From: Cepaea nemoralis
Lineage: Eukaryota; Mollusca; Gastropoda; Stylommatophora; Helicidae
Direction: 5' to 3'
DNA: 64,000 bases
Assembly (NCBI GenBank): GCA_014155875.1
Contig: JACEFZ010014453.1
Coordinates: 209,001 to 273,000, forward strand
The translations under genes and the position numbers were made by a program. Shown here piece by piece: positions 13,151-22,204 of this stretch (positions within the stretch are counted from its first letter, which is position 1; each line of letters starts with the position of its first letter). The notes beneath the pieces are model-generated. The model saw nothing but the letters and a program-made list of their open reading frames with translations. It searched no databases and was not told the origin of the DNA.

Positions 13151-14429
13151 TTCCTCTATCAAATGGCTTGGGTGCCAGTGTAGAGGGTTGTACTTCAGCT
13201 GTAGGATGTCCACCCTTAAACTTTCGTACTAATTGTTGACAGACATTACAAGCAAATACATTATGACAAAATAATTTTATATTATTGAAAAAACCTGGCC
13301 TGTTATTGTTGTATGCCAGATGACCAGCACACGGTGTTTTATGTGCATTCTTTAGCACAGTTAAACGGTGTTGTTCAGGTAACACCTGTTCATGGTTACC
13401 TGTAGTATGACATCTAGTTGAAATGCCATTCTTCAATCTAGAGAACACTGATGTATGTTTGGTGATTTTGGCTCTTTGTTTCATTAAGTTTAAATATGGA
13501 GACACATTAAGATCAGATTTCTGCTGGTGTATCAATTTCTGTGTGTTTGTGTCATCTGTGCTGGTTGGAAAAAGCATCAGTAGTGTCTCATCTTGTAATG
13601 GGTCATGATGTTTTGAAGTGTCAACTCTGGTTGTTGCCTTAGCTGCATTTAATTTCTCCCATGCAACTATTTCATCACTAGTACATTGTTTCAGTTGGGG
13701 TAAGCACCCCAAAATTAAATCAGTACAAGGGTTGTCAAGTATTGCACAAGTAAAGGTACCTGAAAGAAAAGGAGTATTAATGTGGGCTTTAGCCAAAGGG
13801 TAGATCTCAACGTTACCCGAAAAGGTTCGGCATTTCACAGTGTCACCTGTGTAATCACCCGGACTCACTAGTTCTTTTCGAAGACCAATAAGGGTGCTGC
13901 CACTATCCAGCAAACATTGGCATGGTATATTATTGACCATTGCATTGTGGAACACCAAATTGCCTCTGGAGGCTAGTGCTGCATTTACACTCTCGGATGA
14001 GCATGGTACTGTATGTCCACACTCCAGCTTTCCGTCTGCATGGAACTGATGACATCGTTCACAGCTGTCAAAGCTTAACATATCGTTTGCACCACACACA
14101 TCCTCAGCTTGGTTGAAAGGCAAGTCAACCTCATCTTCATTTTCAACCTCACACTCATCCTCACTACCACTATCTGAAGAGGTGTCAATCAAAATAGCAT
14201 TGTTAGCTTTCATACGTTGGCGGCCAAGGCACTTATTAGAATAATGGCCATAGCAGGAACAAAAAAAAACATTTGATTGCCCGCCTGTATGCCGATCTTT
14301 TATTTTGCTGCTTCTTGATAACATTTTCAAGATGCGCCGGATAGTTCGGCGATTTGTCGCACATAGAATAAGTGTCATGCATCTGTTGACAATAAATACA
14401 TTTTGACACTTTTCTGTCTTTCTTGTCAT
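13026..14429 (-). pseudogene. Gag zinc knuckle - protease - integrase H2C2 fusion frame
   Basis: This is an open frame of 467 codons. Near residues 57-67 lies CSCYGHYSNKC, the second half of a CCHC zinc knuckle whose first cysteine sits in the neighbouring frame across a T-run at about 14261-14269. Residues 173-179 (LLDSGST) are the aspartic protease active site, and the domain ends near DLILG at 237-241. About 100 residues later comes an integrase zinc-binding domain (His363, His370, Cys394, Cys397). The roughly 700 residues of reverse transcriptase and RNase H normally found between are absent. After LAPKPF (residues 418-423) the integrase catalytic core is also absent. The two deletions leave one open frame, so a truncated protein could be made. 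The first 50 residues are probably out-of-frame sequence over the real gag. Confidence 0.8.
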
Positions 14430-14960
14430 ATTTCTGAAAAGGTTTTCTGTTGCTCTGATAATTTTTGGGTTGGTCTTTCACAAAGGAAACTATTTCAGAG
14501 TCACTTGATGTCTTAAAAATCTCTCTGTTAGAAGAAAAATATGCTGAGCCTTTTTTTTCGAACTGCTCGATGTTCTCAATGTCTGACTGCTGCAAAAACT
14601 TAGCAAAAGGAGAAGGTATAGTAGATATAACCTTGTCCATAGCTATTAGGTTTTTTAATCTATCAAAGTCTTTACCTATGTTAGCTGCTTTAAGCCACCT
14701 GTTTAGTACACTCTGCACATTTGAAAAATAATCTATAAAAGTTTCACTAGGCTTAGGTCTTAAATTTGAGAACTGAACCATACCCAGGGGCATCAAGTAA
14801 AAAGTGCTGCATAATCCTATCATGGATGTATTGATAGCTAGATCTAAGTTCAATAGGAATAGACTCTATTACTTTAAGGGGCTCACCACTTAGATTCTTC
14901 ATGTAAATAGGAGCCCACATATCTAAAGGAACTTGGTGATATTTAAATTGATACTCTACA
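14236..14960 (-). pseudogene. Gag capsid region and first zinc finger, frameshifted
   Basis: The frame ending at 14236 contains a capsid-like segment (SETFIDYF followed by about 60 helical residues), a basic linker and a first zinc finger CIYCQQMHDTYSMC. The N-terminal capsid portion (residues like QVPLDMWAPIYMKNLSGEPL) is readable in a second frame at about 14775-14975. Gag is therefore broken by shifts near 14965 and 14765, and again at the T-run near 14265. The two tandem fingers CX2CX3HX5C and CX2CX4HX4C would bind genomic RNA in an intact Gag. Confidence 0.75.
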
Positions 14961-15513
14961 TTCTCTGTCCAGGCTGATATGGAATCTTCTTTGCAAATGG
15001 TTTGATAATATTTTTGTATTTGTTGAACTTATTTTCCTCTTGTTGACTTTTTAGTTTAGTGGCAGAGATCTCTGCGTGTGAGTCTACATCCATGCCTTTC
15101 ATCTTCAATTGTGTCTCTGATTCTACTTGAATTTGTTTTTCCTTAATATCTATTTCTTTTTGCTTTAGTTCTCTTTCTTGCTCTAGTTGCCTTTGCTTCA
15201 GTTCTAATTCCTTTTGTTTTATTTCTTTCTCTTGATCTAATTGCTTTTGTTTCATCTCCTTATCATGTTCTAACTGTTGTTGTTTAACTGTCTTATCATG
15301 TTCTAACTGTTGTTGTTTAACCTCTAGTTCTTTTTGCTTATTTATTTCAGCTAGTTCTTTCTGATGTTGTCTTTCTTGTTCCCTTTCTCGTGCGCGTTCG
15401 TCCCTCTCTGCATCCTTTGCTTCTTTAAATTTCCTATCAGCATATTCCTCTAAGTCCTTTCCTGTATATTGTAAATCTTTACCTGCTTTTATAAAGTCAG
15501 ATAAGGTCGCCAT
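14956..15513 (-). CDS. Gag N-terminal coiled-coil segment
   Basis: This is a 185-codon frame starting MATLSDFIKAGKDLQYTGKD. It is followed by a long charged segment rich in Glu, Lys and Gln (residues about 40-140), with heptad-like repeats such as KQQQLEHDK. It is the start of the gypsy Gag polyprotein. The ATG at 15513 is the first in frame after a 1.2-kb leader from the primer-binding site. The stop at 14956 is caused by a frameshift, since capsid-like sequence continues directly in another frame. The coiled-coil probably contributes to Gag multimerisation (inference). Confidence 0.75.
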   Translation of the reverse strand: MATLSDFIKAGKDLQYTGKDLEEYADRKFKEAKDAERDERAREREQERQHQKELAEINKQKELEVKQQQLEHDKTVKQQQLEHDKEMKQKQLDQEKEIKQKELELKQRQLEQERELKQKEIDIKEKQIQVESETQLKMKGMDVDSHAEISATKLKSQQEENKFNKYKNIIKPFAKKIPYQPGQRM

Positions 15514-16696
15514 GCTGTTAAGTAATTAGCTACTGTTGACTTACCCTGCTTTGTTTATTTACCTATTTATCTACAATGTTATCTATTTGTTCCTCGTTAA
15601 GGAATATTAATTTTATTTCCAGTTTATGTGTTGCACAAAATTCTATGTTGGAATATCAGAGCACAAAAAATATGATACTGTATCACAAGCTGAAAAAGAG
15701 ATGCACTATTAATCACAATGCATGCCAAAAATATAGGTATACTCAACTTAATGTTCCCGAGAATCAGGGAACGTAAGCTCCGTTGACACCGGTCACCTTA
15801 TTTGGTACCTTCGGGAGGAGACACGTTTCGTAAGTAGGACACTATATTTGGCACACCGGCGTATGTACTCAGTTGTTGCTCGCCCTCTGATATGCAGGGC
15901 AGTAGTAAACACATCTACTGCACGATATGATTTACTCGACAACTAAGGACAATGACTTAGACAATGACAGACTCACGAACAACTAGAATATGTATTAATT
16001 AAATTTAATGTCAATGTCCTGTCTTTGTTCTAACAGTAATTGCCTTTCATTACTAACCTAGTTAATTTCTGTTAGCGTTGTGCAGCCAAGCCTCATCTGC
16101 TCGGCAACAAAAATAGTTCCATCGTGACGGTAAACAAAGAGAAAGTAGAACCAAAAATATGAATAACTGCTTTTAAATGAATACAAATAACATAATAATG
16201 TTTAAATAAATAAATATATTCATTTAGTAATTGAAATCAATAAATAATAAACGATATAAAGCACAGATTCAGGCGGGCAGCCGTTAAACGATCTTGTACA
16301 CACTCGATTGCTTTATGCTAATGACGCAGACCAACTGTTTGTCAATCACTCCACGTCACAGCGTTATTTACAGCACAGTGCTATTTTTAGTTTCCAAAAA
16401 TCGATATTGTCGGCTGGCGGTGTATCGCTCCGCCCTGAATCATGTTTGGTGCTTATTCAAGAATAAATTGGTAAATACATAAATAAATATAAGAAAACAA
16501 GAATATTAATACTTACAGCTTTGCAGAATACATGATTTCACTAAATACACACAATTAAACACTATATTTCGTCACGATAGGCATATTTCTAGCCCGCAAA
16601 TTGCACTCGTTTGCACAAATTACCGTCACTACAAAAATTAAACCCTAGTCCAGAGCCCGTGGATGAGTGGATTAGCTTGAACTTACGTTCAAGCTT

Positions 16697-16710
16697 CACT
16701 TCTGACACCA
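16697..16710 (-). other. Primer-binding site for tRNA-Leu
   Basis: On the plus strand the bases are CACTTCTGACACCA, identical to the 3' end of animal tRNA-Leu including CCA. Read on the element strand this is TGGTGTCAGAAGTG, lying 14 nt inside the 5' LTR. It fixes the element's orientation as minus. Confidence 0.88.
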
Positions 16711-16724
16711 CAATTACCCTTGCC

Positions 16725-17311
16725 TGTCAACAACTCAACTGACAGGCATCATCGGGTACTTCTGGCACACCATACAAGAAAACTTGCAAGTCGTGTGCGA
16801 GGAAATTAAATGGTACATTTATTGCCGTTGGCTCGCTACAAGCAGTGAACAGTCGCTATTGAAACACACAACATACAGCCACAGTATTATCTATCACGAG
16901 CTGCTACCCCTATGCTAACTTTCTACACAAATAAACACAAATACCCCTATCGCTACTCTAACGAGGTGAACACTACAAGTCCGTCCGGCCGTCTGCCAAT
17001 CTTTCATTCCTTCGTCACACACCACGGGGATTGACCTTCACCTTGGTGCGTGTTGCCTCACATGGCACGCTGATGGCAGACGTGGTACGTTGAGTGTATA
17101 CTCAACTTCTCTGTGGCTACCACGAGGCGTGATGTTATCGTGATTAGAGTGCTAACTCTCTGAACACCGCCTGCGTGTCTCATGAGGGAATGGTCACCCA
17201 ACTCTTATTACCTCATCTCCCATTCCCTTCCCTCGGGCACCGTATCCCCTCCTGGTCTCTTCACGATTGACTGCTCTTCCTGGCGAAGGGGATGCGGTCG
17301 AGTCTTTGACA
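16725..17311 (-). repeat. 5' LTR of the gypsy element
   Basis: This is 587 bp, matching the 9285 copy along its full length apart from the 8-bp insertion at about 16971-16978. The 3' flank GTAAC at 17312-17316 completes the target duplication. Confidence 0.93.
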
Positions 17312-17838
17312 GTAACACAGGCTGAAAGAGATGTCTGTGAAACTGGTAACAGGCTGAAAGAGATGTCTGTGAAACTGGTAACAGGCTGAAAGAGATGTCT
17401 GTGAAACTGGTAACAGACTGAAAGAGATGTCTGTGAAACTGGTAACAGGCTGAAAGAGATGTCTGTGAAACTGGTAACAGGCTGAAAGAGATGTCTGTGA
17501 AACGTAACACAGGCTGAAAGAGATGTCTGTGAAACTGGTAACAGGCTGAAAGAGATGTCTGTGAAACTGATAACATGGGCTGAAAGAGATGTCTGTGAAA
17601 CTGGTAACAGGCTGAAAGAGATGTCTGTGAAACTGGTAACAGGCTGAAAGAGATGTCTGTGAAACTGGTAACAGGCTGAAAGAGATGTCTGTGAAACGTA
17701 ACACAGACTGAAAGAGATATTTGTGAAACTGGTAACACAGACTGAAAGAGATGTCTGTGAAACTGGTAACAGGCTGAAAGAGATGTCTGTGAAACTGGTA
17801 ACAGGCTGAAAGAGATGTCTGTGAAACTGGTAACATCG
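17312..17838. repeat. 32-bp minisatellite, right part (about 16 copies)
   Basis: This is the same unit as at 8279-9284. The first unit continues the one cut at 9284 once a single GTAAC is removed, giving GGTAACACAGGCTG. That variant also occurs at 9246-9259. The array was therefore continuous before the LTR element inserted. Confidence 0.95.
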
Positions 17839-17844
17839 TTAAGA

Positions 17845-18325
17845 TTGTTCAGTCTCCATTTTCTTTCTTAGCCTTTTGGCTTCTTTCCAGTAATATTTCT
17901 TTGCTTGTTTGATGAATGGAGTCCCTTAATATTTCCCATTGTTCATTTATACTCTGTATTTTAGCTATTGCTGGCTCTGTGTTTGAAATACAGCTGCGTG
18001 TGATTTGGCAGCAGACCAAACTGTGCTGGGTTTTTTTATGAAATAGTATGAGTGCCGGTCGTTCAGAAAGCAATGGCAAACTACTGAACATAAACTTGCC
18101 AAGAGATCACAACAAAAAATGCTGGGGTTGACTGCAACCTCAGGTAAAGAATAAGCAACTAACTAAAATTGTAGCTATTGCACTGTACCTATTTCTCACA
18201 GTCACTCTGTATCGTTCTTGAATTTCTTTATCTGCTTTCAGAACATCTTTAAGTCATGTTTTTAACCACATTTTTTCCTCTTCAATCTTACTTTTATTTA
18301 TCCACATAGTTTTAAAGAAGGAACA
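17845..18325 (-). mobile_element. LINE fragment (endonuclease-RT linker), interrupted by a SINE
   Basis: On the minus strand, residues like DVLKADKEIQERYRVTVRNR are readable before the SINE and IQSINEQWEILRDSIHQ after it. These match the linker between endonuclease and RT in the LINE at 39870-42600 (there QNRFEIL...VDDQWETLKNSI). The fragment has no catalytic motif. It is cut at 17845 by the 32-bp array and ends near 18325 against the 31-bp array. Confidence 0.7.
17972..18171 (+). mobile_element. 5'-truncated SINE, copy 1, with target duplication
   Basis: This is 200 bp bounded by the direct repeat TAGCTATTGC at 17962-17971 and 18172-18181. Removing it restores the LINE reading frame across the site. 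The conserved core includes GTCGTTCAGAAAGCAATGGC and a CTTGCCAAGA segment, shared with copies at about 45361 and 58200. The tRNA-like head is cut off within the B-box region (GTGTTTGAAAT). Confidence 0.85.
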
Positions 18326-19447
18326 TATGTAAATAACTTAAATAATAACATATGTCAGTAACTGAAACAATAACAAAAACATGTGTCAGTAACTGAAACA
18401 ATAACAAAAACATTTGTCAGTAAATGAAACAATAACAAAAACATATGTCAGTAACTGAAACAATAACAAAAACATATGTCAGTAACTGAAACAATAACAA
18501 AAACATATGTCAGTAACTGAAACAATAACAAAAACATATGTCAGTAACTGAAACAATAACAAAAACATATGTCAGTAACTGAAACAATAACAAAAACATA
18601 TGTCAGTAACTGAAACAATAACAAAAACATATGTCAGTAACTGAAACAATAACAAAAACATATGTCAGTAACTGAAACAATAACAAAAACATATGTCAGT
18701 AACTGAAACAATAACAAAAACATATGTCAGTAACTGAAACAATAACAAAAACATATGTCAGTAACTGAAACAATAACAAAAACATATGTCAGTAACTGAA
18801 ACAATAACAAAAACATATGTCAGTAACTGAAACAATAACAAAAACATATGTCAGTAACTGAAACAATAACAAAAACATATGTCAGTAACTGAAACAATAA
18901 CAAAAACATATGTCAGTAACTGAAACAATAACAAAAACATATGTCAGTAACTGAAACAATAACAAAAACATATGTCAGTAACTGAAACAATAACAAAAAC
19001 ATATGTCAGTAACTGAAACAATAACAAAAACATATGTCAGTAACTGAAACAATAACAAAAACATATGTCAGTAACTGAAACAATAACAAAAACATATGTC
19101 AGTAACTGAAACAATAACAAAAACATATGTCAGTAACTGAAACAATAACAAAAACATATGTCAGTAACTGAAACAATAACAAAAACATATGTCAGTAACT
19201 GAAACAATAACAAAAACATATGTCAGTAACTGAACAATAACAAAACATATGTCAGTACTGAAACAATAACAAAAAACATATGTCAGTAACTGAAACAATA
19301 ACAAAAACATATGTCAGTAACTGAAACAATAACAAAAACATATGTCAGTAACTGAAACAATAACAAAAACATATGTCAGTAACTGAAACAATAACAAAAA
19401 CATATGTCAGTAACTGAAACAATAACAAAAACATATGTCAGTAATAT
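18326..19447. repeat. 31-bp minisatellite, about 36 copies
   Basis: The unit reads ACATATGTCAGTAACTGAAA followed by CAATAACAAAA, with nearly perfect identity through the middle and mild decay at both ends. A few unit copies also occur beyond the inserted LINE tail at 20257-20338. Confidence 0.95.
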
Positions 19448-20256
19448 TTTTTTCCGCGTGCTCACTTTGAACCCAAGCGTAGTCCAAACACACTACTTCT
19501 AGTAGTGCTGGACTGAATTTTGCGTGTGGATTAGCTTTCCCTATTAACAGTGTCCCTCACCATCAGGCGAACCCACTCTGATTTCAGAGGTACTTGTAAT
19601 TTACGTCCCCAAGTCAAGGACGACAGGTCAACATTTTAGTCCAACTGTCCGGTGTAGGAGTTGAACCTTTTACCTCGGCATCAGCACACCGGTTGTTTAA
19701 GAACACGCATTCTTATCCATTTGGCCATGCTGACATCCAACCATCCATCATGTGCCATGCGGGTAAGCGTGAGCGGTCATGTTTTGCCATCTCACTCGAT
19801 CACCAGAGTCGTGGATCAGCTCCGTGTTCCTGTCTACTTCTCGGCCTTCCCCTTGGTCTCTTCCCTTCGATCTTGCCAGTTGTCACCAAGTTTTCCAATT
19901 CATTTCTTCTCATAACATGCCCAAAAATTTTGACTATCTATGTCTAATGTCTCTAATCAGTTTACGATCTTCATTTGTCTCTTGAAGGACTTGTTCATTA
20001 GTTTTTCTGTCTGTCCATGGTATTCTTTGCATTTTCCTCAGACACCACATTTCCACAGCCATCAGATGTGTTTCAGCTTGACTGCTTATTGTCCACGCTT
20101 CACATCCATACAAAAGTACAGGTTCTATGTAGCACTCCAACACTCTTTTTCTCGTTTCAATTGATATCTTTTTATTGGTCAGTATGTTTTTCATCTTGAA
20201 AAAGGCTACCTTCGCAATGGCAATTCTTGTTCTAATCTCTTCAAGGCATAACCTAC
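19448..20256 (-). mobile_element. 5'-truncated LINE 3' end inserted in the 31-bp array
   Basis: The minus strand encodes the C-terminal part of an RTE-like RT protein (RCLEEIRTRIAIAKVAF, then PVLLYGCEAWTISSQAE and LRKMQRIPWTDRKTNEQV). It is nearly identical to the end of the LINE at 39870-42600 and shows a frameshift near 19934. The 3' end is an A-rich run near 19448. The array resumes at about 20257. The flanks GTCAGTAA and GTCACTAA may be an 8-bp target duplication with one mismatch, or simply array units. Confidence 0.8.
19645..19734 (-). repeat. tRNA-like sequence (SINE head) in the LINE tail
   Basis: The minus strand starts GTCAGCATGGCCAAATGG, which resembles the A-box of class II (Ser/Leu-type) tRNAs. 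Positions 19657-19667 read GGTTCAACTCC, a good B-box. The length (about 90 bp) and a long variable arm suit a Ser/Leu-type tRNA origin, but pairing is imperfect. It follows directly on the LINE stop codon and GATGGATGG. It is probably a tRNA-derived SINE or a composite LINE/SINE tail, not a functional tRNA. Confidence 0.6.
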
Positions 20257-20338
20257 ACGTCACTAACTGAAACAATAACAAAAACATGTCAGTAAATGAA
20301 ACAATAACAAAAACATATAGCAATAACTGAAACAATAC
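20257..20338. repeat. Residual 31-bp minisatellite units
   Basis: Two to three diverged units of ACTGAAACAATAACAAAAAC type lie on the far side of the LINE tail insertion. Confidence 0.85.
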
Positions 20339-20598
20339 TTTGAGTACAGTGGGTTGACCAAGGCCTGCAGGACTGTCCTGTGTACAGTGAGCTGACCAAG
20401 GTCTACAGGACTGTCCTGTGTACAGTGACCTGACCATATCTTGCAGGACTGTCTTGTGTACAGTGAGCTGACCAAGGCCTGCAGGACTGTCCTGTGTACA
20501 GTGAGCTGACCAAGGCCTGCAGGACTGTCCTGTGTACAGTGAGCTGACCAAGGCCTGCAGGACTGTCCTGTGTACAGTGAGCTGACCAAGGCCTGCAG
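20339..20598. repeat. 38-bp minisatellite, about 7 copies
   Basis: The unit reads CCTGTGTACAGTGAGCTGAC followed by CAAGGCCTGCAGGACTGT. The minus-strand ORFs of 108 and 205 codons run through it and are artefacts. Confidence 0.93.
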
Positions 20599-20667
20599 CT
20601 AATATATTAGTAGTTGTGTGTGGGCGAGCTGTCCTTACAGCCAGTGGAATCTGTGTGAATGTTTACT

Positions 20668-20780
20668 AGGGAGACCTATGTGATTGTCATTAGGGAGATC
20701 TATGTAGATGTAATAAGGGAGATCTATGTAGATGTAATAAGGGAGATCTATGTAAATGTATCAAGGGATATCTATGTAGG
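20668..20780. repeat. 24-bp minisatellite, 4-5 copies
   Basis: The unit is GGGAGATCTATGTAGATGTA followed by ATAA, with diverged first and last copies. Confidence 0.85.
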
Positions 20781-20857
20781 AAGACTGGCATATGTAAGGG
20801 GGCATATTTCTGTATGGTTGGTTCAGTGTGACTGTCACTGCACACAGGTGTCTCCAA

Positions 20858-21850
20858 AAGTGCCCCAGTCTCCTCTCACATACCACACCAGGAGAATCTC
20901 CACCCAGTGCCCCAGTCTCCTCCCACATACCACACCAGGAGAATCTCCACCCAGTGCCCCAGTCTCCTCCCACATACCACACCAGGAGAATCTCCACCCA
21001 GTGCCCCAGTCTCCTCCCACAGACCACAGCAGGAGAATCTCCACCCAGTGCCCCAGTCTCCTCCCACAGACCACACCAGAAGAATCTCCACCCAGTGCCC
21101 CATTTTCCTCCCACAGACCACACCAGAAGAATCTTCACCCAGTGCCCCAGTCTCCTCCCACAGACCACACCAGAAGAATCTCCACCCAGTGCCCCATTTT
21201 CCTCCCACAGACCACACCAGAAGAATCTTCACCCAGTGCCCCAGTCTCCTCCCACAGACCACACCAGAAGAATCTCCACCCAGTGCCCCATTTTCCTCCC
21301 ACAGACCACACCAGAAGAATCTTCACCCAGTGCCCCAGTCTCCTCCCACAGACCACACCAGAAGAATCTCCACCCAGTGCCCCATTTTCCTCCCACAGAC
21401 CACACCAGAAGAATCTTCACCCAGTGCCCCAGTCTCCTCTCACAGACCACACCAGAAGAATCTTCACCCAGTGCCCCAGTCTCCTCCCACAGACCACACC
21501 AGAAGAATCTCCACCCAGTGCCCCATTTTCCTCCCACAGACCACACCAGAAGAATCTTCACCCAGTGCCCCAGTCTCCTCTCACAGACCACACCAGAAGA
21601 ATCTTCACCCAGTGCCCCAGTCTCCTCCCACAGACCACACCAGGAGAATCTCCACCCAGTGCCCCAGTCTCCTCCCACAGACCACACCAGAAGAATCTTC
21701 ACCCAGTGCCCCAGTCTCCTCCCACAGACCACACCAGAAGAATCTCCACCCAGTGCCCCATTTTCCTCCCACAGACCACACCAGAAGAATCTTCACCCAG
21801 TGCCCTAGTCTCCTCCCACAGACCACACCAGGAGAATCTCCGCCCACTGC
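20858..21850. repeat. 47-bp minisatellite, about 21 copies
   Basis: The unit reads CCCCAGTCTCCTCCCACAGA followed by CCACACCAGAAGAATCTCCA and CCCAGTG. Two sub-variants (CAGTCTCC/CATTTTCC and TCTCCAC/TCTTCAC) alternate for much of the array, suggesting a two-unit higher-order repeat. Open frames on both strands are by-products. Confidence 0.95.
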
Positions 21851-22204
21851 ACACACTTCCCAGTATTAGTGAGGATCAGTGTGTGTGTTCCAGGCTCATA
21901 CATGCCACAAATATCGTGTTGTGGGTAGGTCTGCCAACTGTTGACACTGCCCCGTCAGCAGCCTAAAAATCTGGCTTGTATCCTTGTCCGGCATGCACAA
22001 CATGCACATGGCTCCATCCAAAGGTGTGCTCTTATCTGAGAAGGCTAGATGTGCCCAACACTACCCCAGGGATAGCTGGCTAGACAGAAAACTGGGCTCA
22101 GCTGAGAAAACCAGATCACAAGTTTCAGATGTGAACAAGACATGCTAGAATCATCAGGCCTCTAAACCGCACAAAACCCCATCATGCACCTGGCAGACAC
22201 TGTC
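21851..22204. other. Unique spacer between arrays
   Basis: About 350 bp with no gene, transposon or repeat that I recognise. Confidence 0.6.

Larger units (their letters stand above)
9285..17311 (-). mobile_element. Non-autonomous Ty3/gypsy LTR retrotransposon, 8.0 kb
   Basis: The element is flanked by LTRs of 579 bp (9285-9863) and 587 bp (16725-17311) that begin TGTCAA and end TTGACA. A 5-bp target duplication GTAAC lies at 9280-9284 and 17312-17316. By eye the LTRs differ only by an 8-bp insertion in the right copy. Coding segments on the minus strand run gag, protease, integrase zinc-binding domain, then integrase C-terminus with a WQGPF motif. Reverse transcriptase, RNase H and the integrase catalytic core are missing. 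A tRNA-Leu primer site and a polypurine tract are in the expected places. Young LTRs on a pol-deleted body suggest mobilisation in trans. The 32-bp array continues on both sides, so the insertion is nested in it. Confidence 0.93.

Noticed and set aside
8279..19447. Common origin of the 32-bp and 31-bp arrays
   Set aside because: There is a weak resemblance in one orientation (TGTTA, GTTTCA, GACAT in order) but gaps are needed and chance similarity cannot be excluded.
19645..19734. Functional tRNA gene
   Set aside because: Arm pairing is imperfect, it is embedded in a LINE tail, and it continues into a SINE-like body.
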